DNA of 64,000 nucleotides from Endocalyx cinctus (taxonomy: Eukaryota > Ascomycota > Sordariomycetes > Amphisphaeriales > Apiosporaceae). The translations under genes were made by a program, and so were the position numbers. Each line of letters begins with the position of its first letter. Within the stretch, counting starts at the first letter, position 1. The stretch is from NCBI GenBank assembly GCA_001600455.1, contig BCKC01000002.1:5483682-5547681 (forward strand), given 5' to 3'. The notes beneath the pieces were generated by a model. The model was not told the origin of the DNA and did not search any database. It worked only from the letters and a program-made list of their open reading frames with translations. Below, one piece after another: positions 1 through 11,426 of the stretch.

Positions 1-1158
1 CCACGTCCCGGTGAAATCAAATACTTTTTTCATTCCTGACAAATCTCCGTCCAAACTACCTAAGGCTTCAACAGGGAACAGCCAGAACCCTATAGCCGGT
101 CTCGTCGCTTTCGCAAGCTCGTCTGGTCCCTCGATTGGAACGTTCCTCCCGACCATCCTCGAAACCATATGCCACGTCTGTTGGTATGCCATCCATGACT
201 TATCTTCCTCTTCAAGAAACTTATTTGCGGTCTGAACGTTGTGAACCAATGTCTCGTGGATTGGCTCATAGGCGAAAAGAACCCTCTCCCTAGCCGGTCG
301 GGTTTGACGAATGTCCCAGCTACGCAGTAACTCTTGCCACCCGATTCGCAGTTTTCGCGGATCGGAGGACCCAGTTAGAACATACTTTAACTCGGGACCT
401 ACAGGTCTCGGATCGCGCTTTAGCAGGTCAAAGGTCGGCGTGATAGGTAAGATGGGCATCGAGTGGTTAAATTCAACTCCGATGTTTTTGAAGCCCTGCA
501 TGAGTCCCATGATCCTCCGTCCAGTCGCCGATGCGTTTACCCAAATAAGTTCTTGTATTTGGGATAGAGTTTCGAGAAAGCTCGCTCTTGGCGGGGAATC
601 GGGTATCTCCGACACGGACCTAAGATCTAGCATATCGTTGGACTCCAGAGCCAAGTTAAGGAGGCCAATATTTTGTGGGTCGTTAGTTTTAAGATCATGG
701 AAAAAGTTGACGATGAAACTGGTTGCTTCCCAATGTTTTATTTCCAACTTAATAACGTCATATTCGGGGTTAAAGTAGAGAATCATCTGGACCGGCCTCC
801 CTTCAGGTTGCTGCAAGTAGCACGGAATACGAACGCGGTAGAAGAGAAGCGCCTCAGTTCGAGACTCTCTGTTTACCCACAGAAGACTGCTATGTATATG
901 ACAGCCTTGAACCGTTGTAATATAATCCCGGCTGCTTACCGCCTCATCCGAAGTCGAGGATGACGTGGTCCTGGGAGAGTCTGATTCCGAATATGGTGGA
1001 GAGTCAATTTCAACCCTAAGCAATCGGTTTTGTTGCAGGGAGAGCTGCCAAATTTCACGTCGGAGCTCAATCGGGAATAGGGGAAAGCGGTGAAACGTAG
1101 CATGGCGCTCACTGTCGAATGTATCGTTGATTATCTGGAGATGATGTGGAAGAGACAT
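1..1158 (-). CDS. 2EXR-domain protein, partial (3' end beyond window)
   Basis: The minus strand is open without a stop from an ATG at 1158 to base 1 (386 codons), so the C-terminus lies outside the window. Residues about 17-45 read FHRFPLFPIELRREIWQLSL, the hallmark opening of the fungal 2EXR family (F-x-x-FP-x-LPxELRxxIW). The following VNRESRTEALLFY matches the usual second family block. 2EXR proteins are abundant in Pezizomycotina and have no established biochemical function. No intron is needed and no signal peptide is seen. The gene is divergent from the secreted-protein gene at 2118, and the shared upstream region holds the 14-bp GGCTGACA array. Family assignment is firm; any role in the cluster is unknown. 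Confidence 0.85.
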   Translation of the reverse strand, partial: MSLPHHLQIINDTFDSERHATFHRFPLFPIELRREIWQLSLQQNRLLRVEIDSPPYSESDSPRTTSSSTSDEAVSSRDYITTVQGCHIHSSLLWVNRESRTEALLFYRVRIPCYLQQPEGRPVQMILYFNPEYDVIKLEIKHWEATSFIVNFFHDLKTNDPQNIGLLNLALESNDMLDLRSVSEIPDSPPRASFLETLSQIQELIWVNASATGRRIMGLMQGFKNIGVEFNHSMPILPITPTFDLLKRDPRPVGPELKYVLTGSSDPRKLRIGWQELLRSWDIRQTRPARERVLFAYEPIHETLVHNVQTANKFLEEEDKSWMAYQQTWHMVSRMVGRNVPIEGPDELAKATRPAIGFWLFPVEALGSLDGDLSGMKKVFDFTGTW

Positions 1159-1350
1159 GATATGAAGATATCTAGTTGCCAAACAAATACCAGAGTTGTC
1201 AATGAGTAGACTATGTACTTGTACAGAGAAGATGCGATAGTTTCTAGATAGTTTGAGGTGACGAAAGATAGAGGATGTCATCATAAGTAATAACAATATG
1301 TACCTCATATATATATAACTACGCGGGGTAACTGATGTTATTGTAGTTTG

Positions 1351-1433
1351 TTTGCTGACACTACTTGGCTGACACTACTTGGCTGACACTAGTTGGCTGA
1401 CACTACTTGGCTGACATTACTGTTGGCTGGCAG
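1351..1433 (+). repeat. 14-bp tandem array carrying GGCTGACA
   Basis: Five consecutive units of the form TTGGCTGACACTAC start 14 bp apart. The GGCTGACA (first copy TGCTGACA) begins at 1353, 1367, 1381, 1395 and 1409; a sixth, degenerate copy (GGCTGGCA) is at 1425. Differences between units are single bases. The array sits in the divergent promoter between the 2EXR gene and the secreted-protein gene. The rest of 1159-2117 is AT-rich non-coding sequence in which I see no gene. The same 8-mer occurs singly in the other cluster promoters, so this looks like an amplified regulatory site. Confidence 0.85.
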
Positions 1434-2117
1434 TTTTAGTGGCTGTTCCCTACGGGATCATAAACTGTGTACCGTGATTGCACACCTCATTAGATAATGA
1501 TGATGATCCGACAGCTTCGAGTCGCATCCGGTGAGAGCGCAATTATAACAAAAGTTACCGGCCTGCTTACTGGATTACGTCGGAGAGGTATCCCTAAGAA
1601 CAGAATCGTCGTCATAATGCAAGCAATAGCCTCACTACTTCAACGACTCTTCCCTAAAGGTGTGGTTGACTTATTGTGAATCGCGATGAATACATGTCAG
1701 ATATGGCATGATAATTCCGGTAAAAGTTAATCATGATAGTCACTAAGGAGCTTATTTTTAAACCAAAGTAACCTTCAACTCCTTCCCAGGGCATATTAAA
1801 CATGGTGTTAGACGCTGACATTCACGCTATCAATATATCCCGAGTATTCGGAACGAAACTGCTCAAATTAGTAAAAGAAACGGCGTTTATAATCTAATTA
1901 TATCAAAAAGAATTCAGGCGATGTCTGTAGCAACTGGAAATATGTAATCCGATATAAAGTCCGCTCTAGGTCTAGATAGTATAAATATCACTTAGTATGC
2001 ACCCATATATAAATTTTGAATTCTACTGCGTCATTACCAACACCAGCAATATCACCACTCTAGTTTTCTTCTTTCTTAGAAAAATACTCATACCAGCATA
2101 TATTCATATCCAGCGCA

Positions 2118-3091
2118 ATGCATTTTATCAAAACCTATTCCACCTTGCTGCTTAGCGCACTGCTGACTATTTCAGCCTTAAGTCAGTTTGCACAAGTCAT
2201 TCGGTAAACAGCCCTAGCACTCCCAGCCATAGACAGATAAACCTGGTAGCAAATAATTACTCTTCTCTAACCACGTAAGCAGGTCTGACGACGTGCAAGG
2301 TATCTCTGCGCGTGCTGATGATGGCACCGATATTGGTTCCGACCCTGGGACCAAAAACTATGAGGAGTACTCCAGCAGATACTGTAACAATGCAGTGAGC
2401 AAGAATGATAATCCCAAGAGAGACCTCTTATGGGGAGAACTTGAAATTCGCGCGAGACCAGATCATTATAGGGACATCAAAACGGGTGGCAAAGCTAAAG
2501 AACCAGCAAATGGCAAAGGCTTGTACTCGGGGGAATTCGGTACTTGTGTGGGAGTAATCGTGACCGGCACGCCAAGTTCGAGCCACGGAGATGTAAGAGC
2601 ACACCCAAGTATCCTTACCTATTTGAACCTTCAAAAACGCAGACTTTATTCTTTCTATCTGATGTCTCCACCTCTTCTGTTGTCAAAGGAAGCTCTTTTC
2701 TTTATCAACCAATGATAAATATTCTCAAATCACATCAACTAACTTTGGCTGATAGTCACGGTTTTTGTTCCACTTAAGTCTCGGTTTAAGCTGGGAGGAC
2801 ATTCGATCCCCGTGGTACGAATTTGCCGAAGACGTGAGAGGCGCCAGTTTGAGTAACGCAAATGGTTGGATATATACTGTCAATACTGATTTGAACGATC
2901 CCGACATCAACGGCAATCAATACATGGAGAATATGGCGCGAAATTTAGAATTAACATTTTCGCGTCTCCAAGAGAAGCTTTCATACCTCATTGGTGGTAC
3001 TGCTATCCGCGTCACCCATCCTTTCAGCAGAGTCGGAGAGATCCAGGTAGGGCCAGACAACCAGGTGGTGATCGACGGTGTTGCTGCCTAG
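2118..3091 (+). CDS. secreted protein of unknown function, 243 aa
   Basis: Three exons fit: 2118-2203, 2283-2592 and 2756-3091. Introns are gtaaac...gcag and gtaaga...gatag with a ctaac branch site. Phases agree and the total is 244 codons. The first ~22 residues (MHFIKTYSTLLLSALLTISA) form a clear signal peptide. The mature protein is hydrophilic, with the block EFGTCVGVIVTGT, then FLFHLSLGLSW and WIYTVNTDLNDP. I do not recognise the family. A Cys (about residue 117) in a GxC turn followed by a His (about 138) on the next hydrophobic strand loosely recalls the CheD-like Cys/His deamidase fold, but that is speculation. The second intron is rather long (163 nt); an alternative acceptor at 2640 leads to an early stop. 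Upstream (~700 bp) lies the GGCTGACA array. Confidence 0.65.
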
Positions 3092-3376
3092 TATACCTGG
3101 CGATCATATCTGGGTCTCATTCAACGGTTTGTAACATTCAGGTATAAGAAGATCGGAGGATATTCTTTCGTTATTATAATGCATTTGGTACACAGCTGGA
3201 GGGGATTGTGTACTACTTTTATTTCGTTTAAGTTATATACACTCATCATGTGCCAGGGGCACTATGCTATTCAAACACATTCTCATCAAAAATATCTAGA
3301 TAGTTATTATTCAATCAACCTTGATCATTAGGCGTCCGTTCAACGCACATCCACATGTGTCAGATGGGCTACATTG

Positions 3377-3947
3377 TACGATGATACTGTTAAAATTGTA
3401 TTCAAAAATCTATCTATTGTTGTTTTTCGTACAAGGAGGTGATATTACCCCTTAATGGGTAATCACCTGACTCGTACGCAATGCATCCATTCATGTGGGT
3501 CGTACGATGGTATGATTATTTACCACCATTATTCCAATAGCCTGTAAAGTCGTGGTATTGGTTTAAGTCGCTACATATAACGGCATCCCCGAACTCTATA
3601 GGCAGTCTTGCCAGATCTATTCCATTCTTCTGATGTTCCAGAGCATAAACTGAAATGTGACCATTAAGATACTATGAAACAAATTAACCTGATAGTCCTC
3701 TAGCTCCTATCCTCCCAATAGCCGAGAAGCCTTGAACAGGTAGGAAGCCCAGTCATTACAAAATAGCACACTCGGAATGTTGGAATATTGGTGATTAATA
3801 GTTATACAACCCAATTAAATGCATTATGTACGAGTCAGTTGATTAACCCTTAAGGGTAATATTATCTCGTACTCGTGCGGAAAAAACTTTAACGAACAAC
3901 AACAATATATAGATTTTGAATATACATTTTTGAACAGCAGGATCGTA
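3377..3947. mobile_element. MITE-like element with ~130-bp terminal inverted repeats
   Basis: The left arm (3377 to about 3510) and the right arm (about 3798-3947) are imperfect reverse complements over at least 130 bp. Shared pieces include TACGAT at the tips, TTCAAAAATCTAT, ATTGTTGTTTTTCGT, TAATGGGTAATCA-like and TGACTCGTACGCAATGCAT-like stretches. The ~290-bp centre encodes nothing recognisable. Both outer ends abut a TA dinucleotide, which would suit a Tc1/mariner-type target duplication, though this rests on two bases. The element fills the convergent gap between the secreted protein and the ABC transporter. The arms have clearly diverged, so the insertion is not recent. Confidence 0.7.
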
Positions 3948-3991
3948 TAACAGAGCTCCTTCAACACATGATTATATACAAAATAGAGTTT

Positions 3992-6900
3992 TCAGCCAAA
4001 GCACTTGGTCACCGACCTCCACTTCATATTCTCGAGAATATACTCCTCAGTAATGTCATTACGAATACACATTTGTCGGAAAATTCCCCTACGATTATGA
4101 AATAATTCTAATGGAGAACCCTCTTCAACTACCTTACCAGCATCCATAACACAAATCCGATCATACCACAGCACCGTACGCAGTCGATGGGCTATGCAAA
4201 TGACCGTATGGCTGCAAAAAGCAGTGCGAAGCACACTCTGGATCCTGTCGTCGGTGTCAGTATCTAGCGATGCTGTGGCTTCATCGCATACAAGAATGCG
4301 GTTGTCGACACGCGCAAGAACGCGTGCTAGAGCCAGCAACTGTCTCTGGCCCTGGGAAAGGTTTGATCCACCATGAAGAACGACGTCGGATAAAGAAAGC
4401 GACTCATTCAGACCGCTGGCGAGACGCAGAGCCTCCCAGAGTCGTGAGTCGGGGAGGTTGTCGAAGGGGTCGATATTGCTGCGAACTGTCCCAGAAAATA
4501 AGTTGGCTTCCTGTGGGATAAGAGAGATGGCGCCGCGGAGATCCCTTAGGCTTAGCTCAGCTGTATTGGTTTCGTCAATCGAAATGGTACCACCGGACGG
4601 TTCGATCATGCGGAAGAGTGCGTTGACCAAGGATGATTTGCCGGCTCCTGTGCGGCCTACGACAGCAATGTGTTCGCCTGGCCGCACATGAAGATTTACA
4701 TTCTTAAGCGACTCCGGTAAGCCCGGCCGGTAGCGAAGGCGGACGTTGTTAAATTTGACGGCACCCTCTTGCAACCAATCGCGAGAAGAGGTATCGGCCG
4801 TCTCGGAATCCTGCAAGTAGTCTTTGTCTCTGTGCTTCTTTTCGGTTCCTTCTCGCGGTAGCTTAACCGCATAGGTGTACAGCCTTTCCACAGCGTTCAT
4901 AGCACCTTCAACATCGGCCCATTCTCGTATGACTACCTGCAATACCTGTACCGCATTCAGCATCAGGCTCATCACAAGGCCAGAAATGGAAGGGCTCTGG
5001 GTGTATCGTTCAATTAGCACAAAAACGCCCGCTGCCACAACCAGCAGTGTCGCGGCAAAATCTTGCCGGAGGCTAAGCCAACGCTGGACCGCGTATGTGG
5101 TAAAAAGGACGGAATTCATGTCGTCCAGCGCGATGCGCAACTGGCGCCCGAATTCACCTTCCTGACCGTATGTCCGTATGCTCGATACTCCCTCGATCCC
5201 TTCCATAAAACGTACGAATACTACGGATCGAGAGACAGCTTCGAGTCGTTTTGCCTCGCGGGCCGTGGCGCGGTAGTAGATGGCTAGGACCAACAAGAAA
5301 ATGACTAAGGATGCAACAGCGATGGCAAACCAGTGAAAGTAGACGATTATGAGAGCGAAGATAGCGGCTACTCCAGTAAACGAGGTGAGGAACAAGCGAA
5401 GTGCTTCCGTTAGCGCGTAGTCCGTTACCTCGACGTCGGTGGAAAAGCGATTAGTATGTCTATCCAAAGGCGTGGTGTCGAAAAACATCATTGTCGCGCT
5501 TAGCACACTTGAGACTGCCTTGTGCATCATTACATGGCTAGATCGTGTACAGCAGATGGCTAGGGTAAAACCGAAGAGATATGTGAAGAGAGCCTGACTA
5601 CCAGTCAAGCCGGCGTATATCGCAATATACTGGTTTATGGTCAAGTTGACATATCTTTTGGAACTCCACCACGCTAGCCAAAGCGATGAAAGGACGGTAC
5701 TTCCTTGTGCGATCAAAAGAAGTAGAACGCAAAGCAAGGCGAAAAAGCTACTCTTGCTCCATCTGAGAAACGAAATGTACACTTTCAAGGGGACTGATCG
5801 AACCGCGCGATCTTCCTCTTGCATCGGTTTGCTTATTTCGGGGGTTTCCAAGTTAGGGCTTTTCTCTTTAATATAGACAGACCCATGTGAATATACCACG
5901 GTGTCGCTATCGTTAGGTTTATCGGCGTCTTCATAGTCTGGTTCTTCTTCCTCGTCATCGTCTTTCACAGGATATTCTTCCTCTTGAGACATAACCAGAC
6001 GAGCAAATTCGGGCTCTCTCGCTAACAAGTCATTGTAGCTTCCAAGGCCCCTCGTGCGGCCTCTCTCTAGCCACAATATGCGATTACATTGCTGTAACAT
6101 GCCATTATTATGGGTGCAGAGAATGCGAGCACGATGTGCAGCGAGAGGTCCCAAAATTCCATTATTAAGAATATCTCGACCAACGTTGGCATCAACGGCG
6201 CTCAGAGGATCGTCGAGAAGTAAGACGTCGGCAGGCGAATACAGAGCTCTTGCCAGGCTGATACGCTGCTTCTGTCCCCCCGAGAGTGCCGCACCCTTCT
6301 CACCTACTATGGTTGCGTCGCCTCGAATAAGCAGTTCTAAATCGCGCTCTAGCGCGCAAGCCTGTAATACTTGTTTGTAGCGGATCTCTTGGAACGGCTG
6401 CCCAAATAAAATATTATCGCGGACAGTAGCATTATGCATCCATGGCTGTTGCGGACAGATGGCATACGAAGCTCCCCACACGACTTTTCCTGAAGTTTTA
6501 CTCATTTCTCCAGTCAATGCGGAAACTAGGCTCGTTTTTCCTGCTCCAACAGACCCTATGACGGCAACAAGCTCCCCGCGTTGAACGTTCAAGTTTATAT
6601 TTTGGAGCTGAAAGTGGGACTTATGTTCCATGAGCTTTGCACCGTCGCCGTGTGCTGGTATTGGTAGAGAAACGGATATATCTTCCGTATTGATGTCACT
6701 ATTCCGAAAGCCTTCTGTTTGTGCAGGATTATCGCCCCAAACGAAGGAAGCCTCTTGGACATCAACTGCTGCTCTCTCGCGAGAATCGTACTTGTAATTT
6801 AGAGGCTTATTAATTAGAAGGTACTCTTGGACGCGTACTAGAGCCTTCCAGCTGTCTATGCATCCCTGGATGCAAAGAGGTAGATATATTAGTGGTATTC

Positions 6901-8363
6901 GAAGACTCGTAAATAACGCGACGGAGGAAAACGTCACGTCTGGTGACAGCCCCTTGCCGCTGGTTTTGGCGTATGTTACGAATGATATCATGGCCGTCAT
7001 CACGGGCAGTGACTGTGATATGGCGCCTACTACATTTCGAATAGCCTGGAATCTTTTTATCCTTCGTGTCTCTTGGTCTCGTATATTCGCTATGCGTCGG
7101 ACGAACGTGTCTTCCCACGCAAGATATTTAACGAGTCGGATCAATCCCAAGACCTCACGGATCAAGCTGACACGCTTTTCGGTGATTTTGTCGATCCCCT
7201 TTCTCTGCTGGAATAGTACGCCGACGGCTGTGATCAGAAGGACAAACCCGAACACGAGAATTCCCAGCCCGGCAAGAGCGCTCACACCGAGGTTCGAGAT
7301 CACTGTTCGTATCTCTACGTTAGCATGTTGATCTTTCCATGAAAATACGATTTCAAGTACCGAAGCCACTTACATAATGCCATAGCTAAAGATAACGATA
7401 CGGGTGAAGTCCAAAGGAAGTGCATGCCTGGTGTTGCCTTATCTATTCGGTTGCAATCTACCGACATGAGATTCGTCAGATAGCCAATTGATTCGTCGGG
7501 CATTTGCCTCTGTTTCCCGCCACTAGCATCCCTTGTGCTTCCTCGGTTCTGAATTTGCATTGACTTGTCAAAAATGATGGAGACAAGTGCTGCCCGCGAC
7601 TGACCACCAATTGCCGCTAAAATGTACATAAACTGATTGTGGGCCAAGGTTTGGACCAGCAGCATTCCCGAGATACCGGCTAGCAGACCGATTCCTCTGG
7701 CGATGGGCGGGCCCTCCTGACCACGCTGCCCCGCCTGATACGCTTCATAGACAAATTGGATGAGGTATCGTAACGTATATGGAATGATAACTAGTAGGAT
7801 ATCCGCCACCCCACGACACGCCCCGCCTATCCAGAATTCATGCTTGAAGCTATCGTAGAGGGCCCACCAGAGAGGGAACTTGCCGCTCCCATTCCTATTG
7901 GCCTCGAATTTACTTCGTACTGAATCTGCGACATGGCTTTGAACGCTACGATCTGGATGGAGAACTGAAACGTCTTTGGCCTCAAGAGGTTGCCGGTAGC
8001 CTTTCTACTAGAGTCAGTGTACCGCTCATTGGAAATATAGGGGGAGCACCGAGTAGTAAATTGGACAGGGGTTGCTCTTACGCGAAGCACTTTACTTATC
8101 CAGGAGAAGGTGATTTTGCTGAAGATTCCAGCTGCTTTTTCAGGCGAGATGGATTGCAAAGCTGTCTTTTTATCGACCTCGGCTGGTTGAGGTATGGTGT
8201 CCGTGTCAACAAGACTGACTTCGCTAATATTTAACCAACTAATCCCATTGATCGTGGCTATTGAGGTCCGGTCTGCCACGGAGTTTCTATCACGCACAGG
8301 TGTTTCGTATCGTGACAGTATTTCGGACCTCCTTTTTCTATTCGATGATTGGTTTTGTGCCAT
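3992..8363 (-). CDS. ABC transporter, subfamily C (MRP-like), 1407 aa
   Basis: Three exons: 8363-8082, 8004-7374 and 7302-3992 (1408 codons). Order is TMD1-NBD1-TMD2-NBD2. NBD1 has Walker A GSVGAGKTSL (about residue 555), signature LSGGQKQRISLARAL and Walker B DVLLLDDPLSAVD. NBD2 has Walker A GRTGAGKSSL (about 1189), signature LSQGQRQLLALARVL and Walker B RILVCDEATASLD. Both ATP sites look complete except for the Q in the second signature, and the family tolerates such asymmetry. The N-terminal TMD0 of long MRPs is missing, giving a short ABCC. An acidic linker (DDDEEEEPDYEDADK) follows NBD1. It is predicted to sit in the plasma or vacuolar membrane. It shares a motif-bearing promoter with the divergent P450, so export or vacuolar sequestration of the cluster product is the likely job. 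Confidence 0.93.
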
Positions 8364-8547
8364 TGAGAAGATGTCAGGTTAATGTATCAATTCTATGTCA
8401 TTAAGAATCAGGTATTGGTCTGGGGGAATAATTATAACCTAGTATTAATCTCGTCTACTGGTCTAGATAAATGGATTGTTTCTGCTTCTTTTTTTTTTAT
8501 CATTTTTACTGTTTCTAATTATTCATCATTAAGACTTGTAGTTAATT

Positions 8548-8636
8548 GGCTGACACTTATGACCTAGGTGGGAGTCTTGTGCTGACATGCTGACATGGTA
8601 ATATGACCTAATTATTCGCCAGTTACCATGTCAGCC
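8548..8636. promoter_or_regulatory. four GGCTGACA-like sites, ABC/P450 divergent promoter
   Basis: The 457-bp gap between the ABC transporter start (8363) and the P450 start (8821) holds GGCTGACA at 8548-8555, GCTGACA at 8581-8587 and 8589-8595, and the reverse complement TGTCAGCC at 8629-8636. The spacing places them centrally, able to serve both genes. No other motif stands out in the gap apart from a T-run near 8490. Confidence 0.6.
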
Positions 8637-8820
8637 ACCCTACACCCTAATTACCTACCACCAATCTAGTAATACATAGTTTCTGAGTATGTCTAAATAT
8701 ATGTCCATGCAAGCCTTTTATAGAAGTTACATTCTATGGACTTAACCCATCACTGTGCAACACTACTCTTATCTTTTTTCTCCCAAGTTCACTTTCCTAT
8801 AACATGAATTATCTATAGTC

Positions 8821-10656
8821 ATGCTCCTATCATCGCATTTCCATTTTTCAATCTATGCAGCAAGTCTTCTGTTGCTTATTTTACTCGGGGATCAACTCGT
8901 GAAATGGCGTCGAAACCGAGCGTTCGCTGTTTCTCACGGTTGTAAGTCCATTCCTAGATTATCCAGACTAAAGAATTGTCTGATGACTATTGAATCATGG
9001 AGAAAGCATAGCACTTTAGATCTGTTTTATAGGAAATACGTGACCTTAGGTCACACCTACCAGAGTGCAACTGTGGGATGGACACCTATAATCTTCACCG
9101 TGCACCCGGAAAATCTCAAAACTATATTAGCTACCGATTTCCATAAATGGGACCTTGGAAAAAAGCGGAGAAAGATAATTAGTCCTCTTGTCGGCCAAGG
9201 AATTTTTACTTCAGATGGTCCAGCGTGGGAGCATTCAAGAGTAAGCGTAGCTACCTACCAGGAAAACCAGAGAAGCCAAGGAAAAGACTAATTATGCTAA
9301 CTAATTCCTCTTTTAGAGCCTGATTAGACCGAGTTTTAACAAACTAAGCATATCGGATTTTTCCTTGTTTGAAACTCACTTTCAAAACTTGATATCCGTA
9401 CTCCCATCCAAGAATCCAGTATCAGGCTTGGTCGACGTTGACCTTGGACCCCTGATTTTCCGCATGACTTTGGACACGGCTACCGGTTTGCTTTTAGGAC
9501 ACTCACTTGAGTCTCAGTTGCAGCCTCCTGGGTCGCCATCATTGCAATTCATGGATGCGTTTGACTATGTCCAGCGAAAGTCCCATGTCCGGTATCTAAT
9601 GGACCGAGGATTCATAAAGCCGCTTGGCATGTTGGTAAAATTTCTGTCCCCCAATATCTGGAATGAGTTCGATAACTCGTGTAAGACGATACATCGTACT
9701 ATAGATGATATCGTGGCTGATTTCTTGGTATCTTGCGATCGCGATGTGTTATGCAAGGGTGGGGACAAGGATCCGGAGCCCGGTCATGGCAACCACTACG
9801 TTTTCCTCCAGGAGCTAGCCAAAGAAACATCTGACCCCATCGAACTGAGGGATGAGATACTGAACGTAATATTGGCTGGCCGGGACACAACAGCATCACT
9901 AATCAGCAATGCTGTGTTCGCTTTAGCGCGCCACCCTAATGTTTGGGATAGCGTGCGTAATGAGCTGATAGAAACATTCGGGGACAGGCAGCCAGAGTAT
10001 CAATCCTTGCGCAACCTTAAGCAACTAAGGAATCTTTTGAATGAGTGCAAGTTTTTTTTCTTTTTGTGCTTACTAGCAAGAAATTCTCTTACGTCGAAGA
10101 AATGAATAGCGGCTTTAACTAACAGTTCAAAATTATGTGGCAGGCCTTAGAATGTGGCCCCCGCTGCCAATCAACTCTCGAGAAGCAAATGTCGACACGA
10201 CGTTACCCAGGGGAGGGGGGCCCGATGGGTCGTCGCCCGTTTTCGTCCGTGCTGGTCAGGAGGTCAACTACTACGTACACTCTCTACACAGACTTCCAAA
10301 CGTCTTTGGCGAAGACGCCGACGTGTTTCGGCCCGATCGCTGGGACGATCCAAAGTTGCGCCCGGGATGGGGCTATATTCCGTGAGTTTTAATCCGAAAG
10401 GGTCTTATCTAACTTATTTTTGCGCTGAGCAAGAATAGCTTACCATATATCATATAGGTTTAACGGCGGACCGCGGATCTGTCTCGGACAGCAATTTGCT
10501 TTAACCGAGGCTTCTTACATGTTGGCCCGCCTAATGCAGCATGTTACGTTCATTGAACGTCGTGATGTTGAGGTAGAATGGGAGGAGCGAGTAGGTTTTG
10601 TCACAAAAGGTCGCAGTGGTGTGAAGGTAGCACTGAAAATGAGCGAGAGTAATTAA
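8821..10656 (+). CDS. cytochrome P450, CYP52-like, 528 aa
   Basis: Four exons: 8821-9240, 9317-10046, 10144-10381 and 10458-10656 (529 codons). The N-terminus has one hydrophobic anchor ([17 protein letters not shown]). This is followed by a CYP52/CYP63-style HGCKSIPRL segment. The I helix reads [11 protein letters not shown] (about residue 327), and the PERF region reads VFRPDRW. The heme loop is [20 protein letters not shown], with the Cys ligand at about 471. This loop is typical of fatty-chain hydroxylases (CYP52 and relatives), so omega- or chain-end oxidation of a polyketide is a reasonable guess. Intron 2 uses a GC donor (gcaagt at 10047); no GT donor keeps the NECLRMWPP reading. The promoter is shared with the ABC exporter and carries GGCTGACA sites. 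Confidence 0.92.
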
Positions 10657-11426
10657 CTTTAAGGCTCTGGGTCATACTCAGATCGCCGAGTTTTATCATA
10701 ACTGGGTTTTGGATTTTTGGATCAAGTTTTACTCGGATTAATTAAGAATTTCAATTTTCTTTTTCCTACTTAAGATCGTTTCACTATACTTTCAATTGCC
10801 CGTAGTAATCAGGGACAGAGACCTTGACACTCAGCCGCGTTAGACTGTGAACTGCGTAGTATAAAATCACGCACAGTTAGCTAATCATATGCTAAATTAT
10901 CTCATTGCACAAACCCAGCCGCCGCCGCCGTCGTCGTCATACCTTGCTATTGATCCTAGTTATTTACCACTTGCAAGTCTACTTTACGTATAAATAGATG
11001 ATTAACTATTGTATGAGACATGATTGTCGATTCAAGCTATGATGTAATTAGGGGAGAACGTAATTAGTTATCCTAAAAGTACCGTACTTGGCTAATATCC
11101 CTGTCTTATCCGGAATAACACTCACCTTACCTGGTTCAAAATAGCTCCTGTTGTAACTCAGACGAAGCGTCCATAGTTCGAAAATGACGTATTCGTTGGA
11201 AGTACATGTTGGCTGACACCCCCATAGTGTCACCAAATTCACCCAATATATAATCATTACAAGGATTATAAGAAGTCAGCAGCATTGACAATTAACTATC
11301 TGATATGTGACTGATACCGGCTAGTCGTTTACATATAGAAATAAGATGGTATTATGTTGAATCCAAGATACAGTTGCTTATACGGACGTCGCTAAACGCT
11401 GCGACAAGTTATCACAAGCTGCCAAA
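10657..11426. other. intergenic: P450 3' end and SDR promoter
   Basis: There is no coding sequence I can support. A short trinucleotide run (GCC repeated, then GTC repeated) lies near 10920. The stretch otherwise consists of an AT-rich 3' flank and the SDR promoter with one regulatory 8-mer at 11211. Confidence 0.6.
11211..11218 (+). promoter_or_regulatory. GGCTGACA site upstream of SDR
   Basis: A single perfect copy in the context TTGGCTGACACC, 209 bp before the SDR start codon. It matches the unit of the 1351-1433 array over ten bases. Confidence 0.55.

Noticed and set aside
311..963. Plus-strand frames of 155 and 96 codons
   Set aside because: They are antisense to the 2EXR gene, whose minus-strand frame is open to the window edge and carries the family motif.
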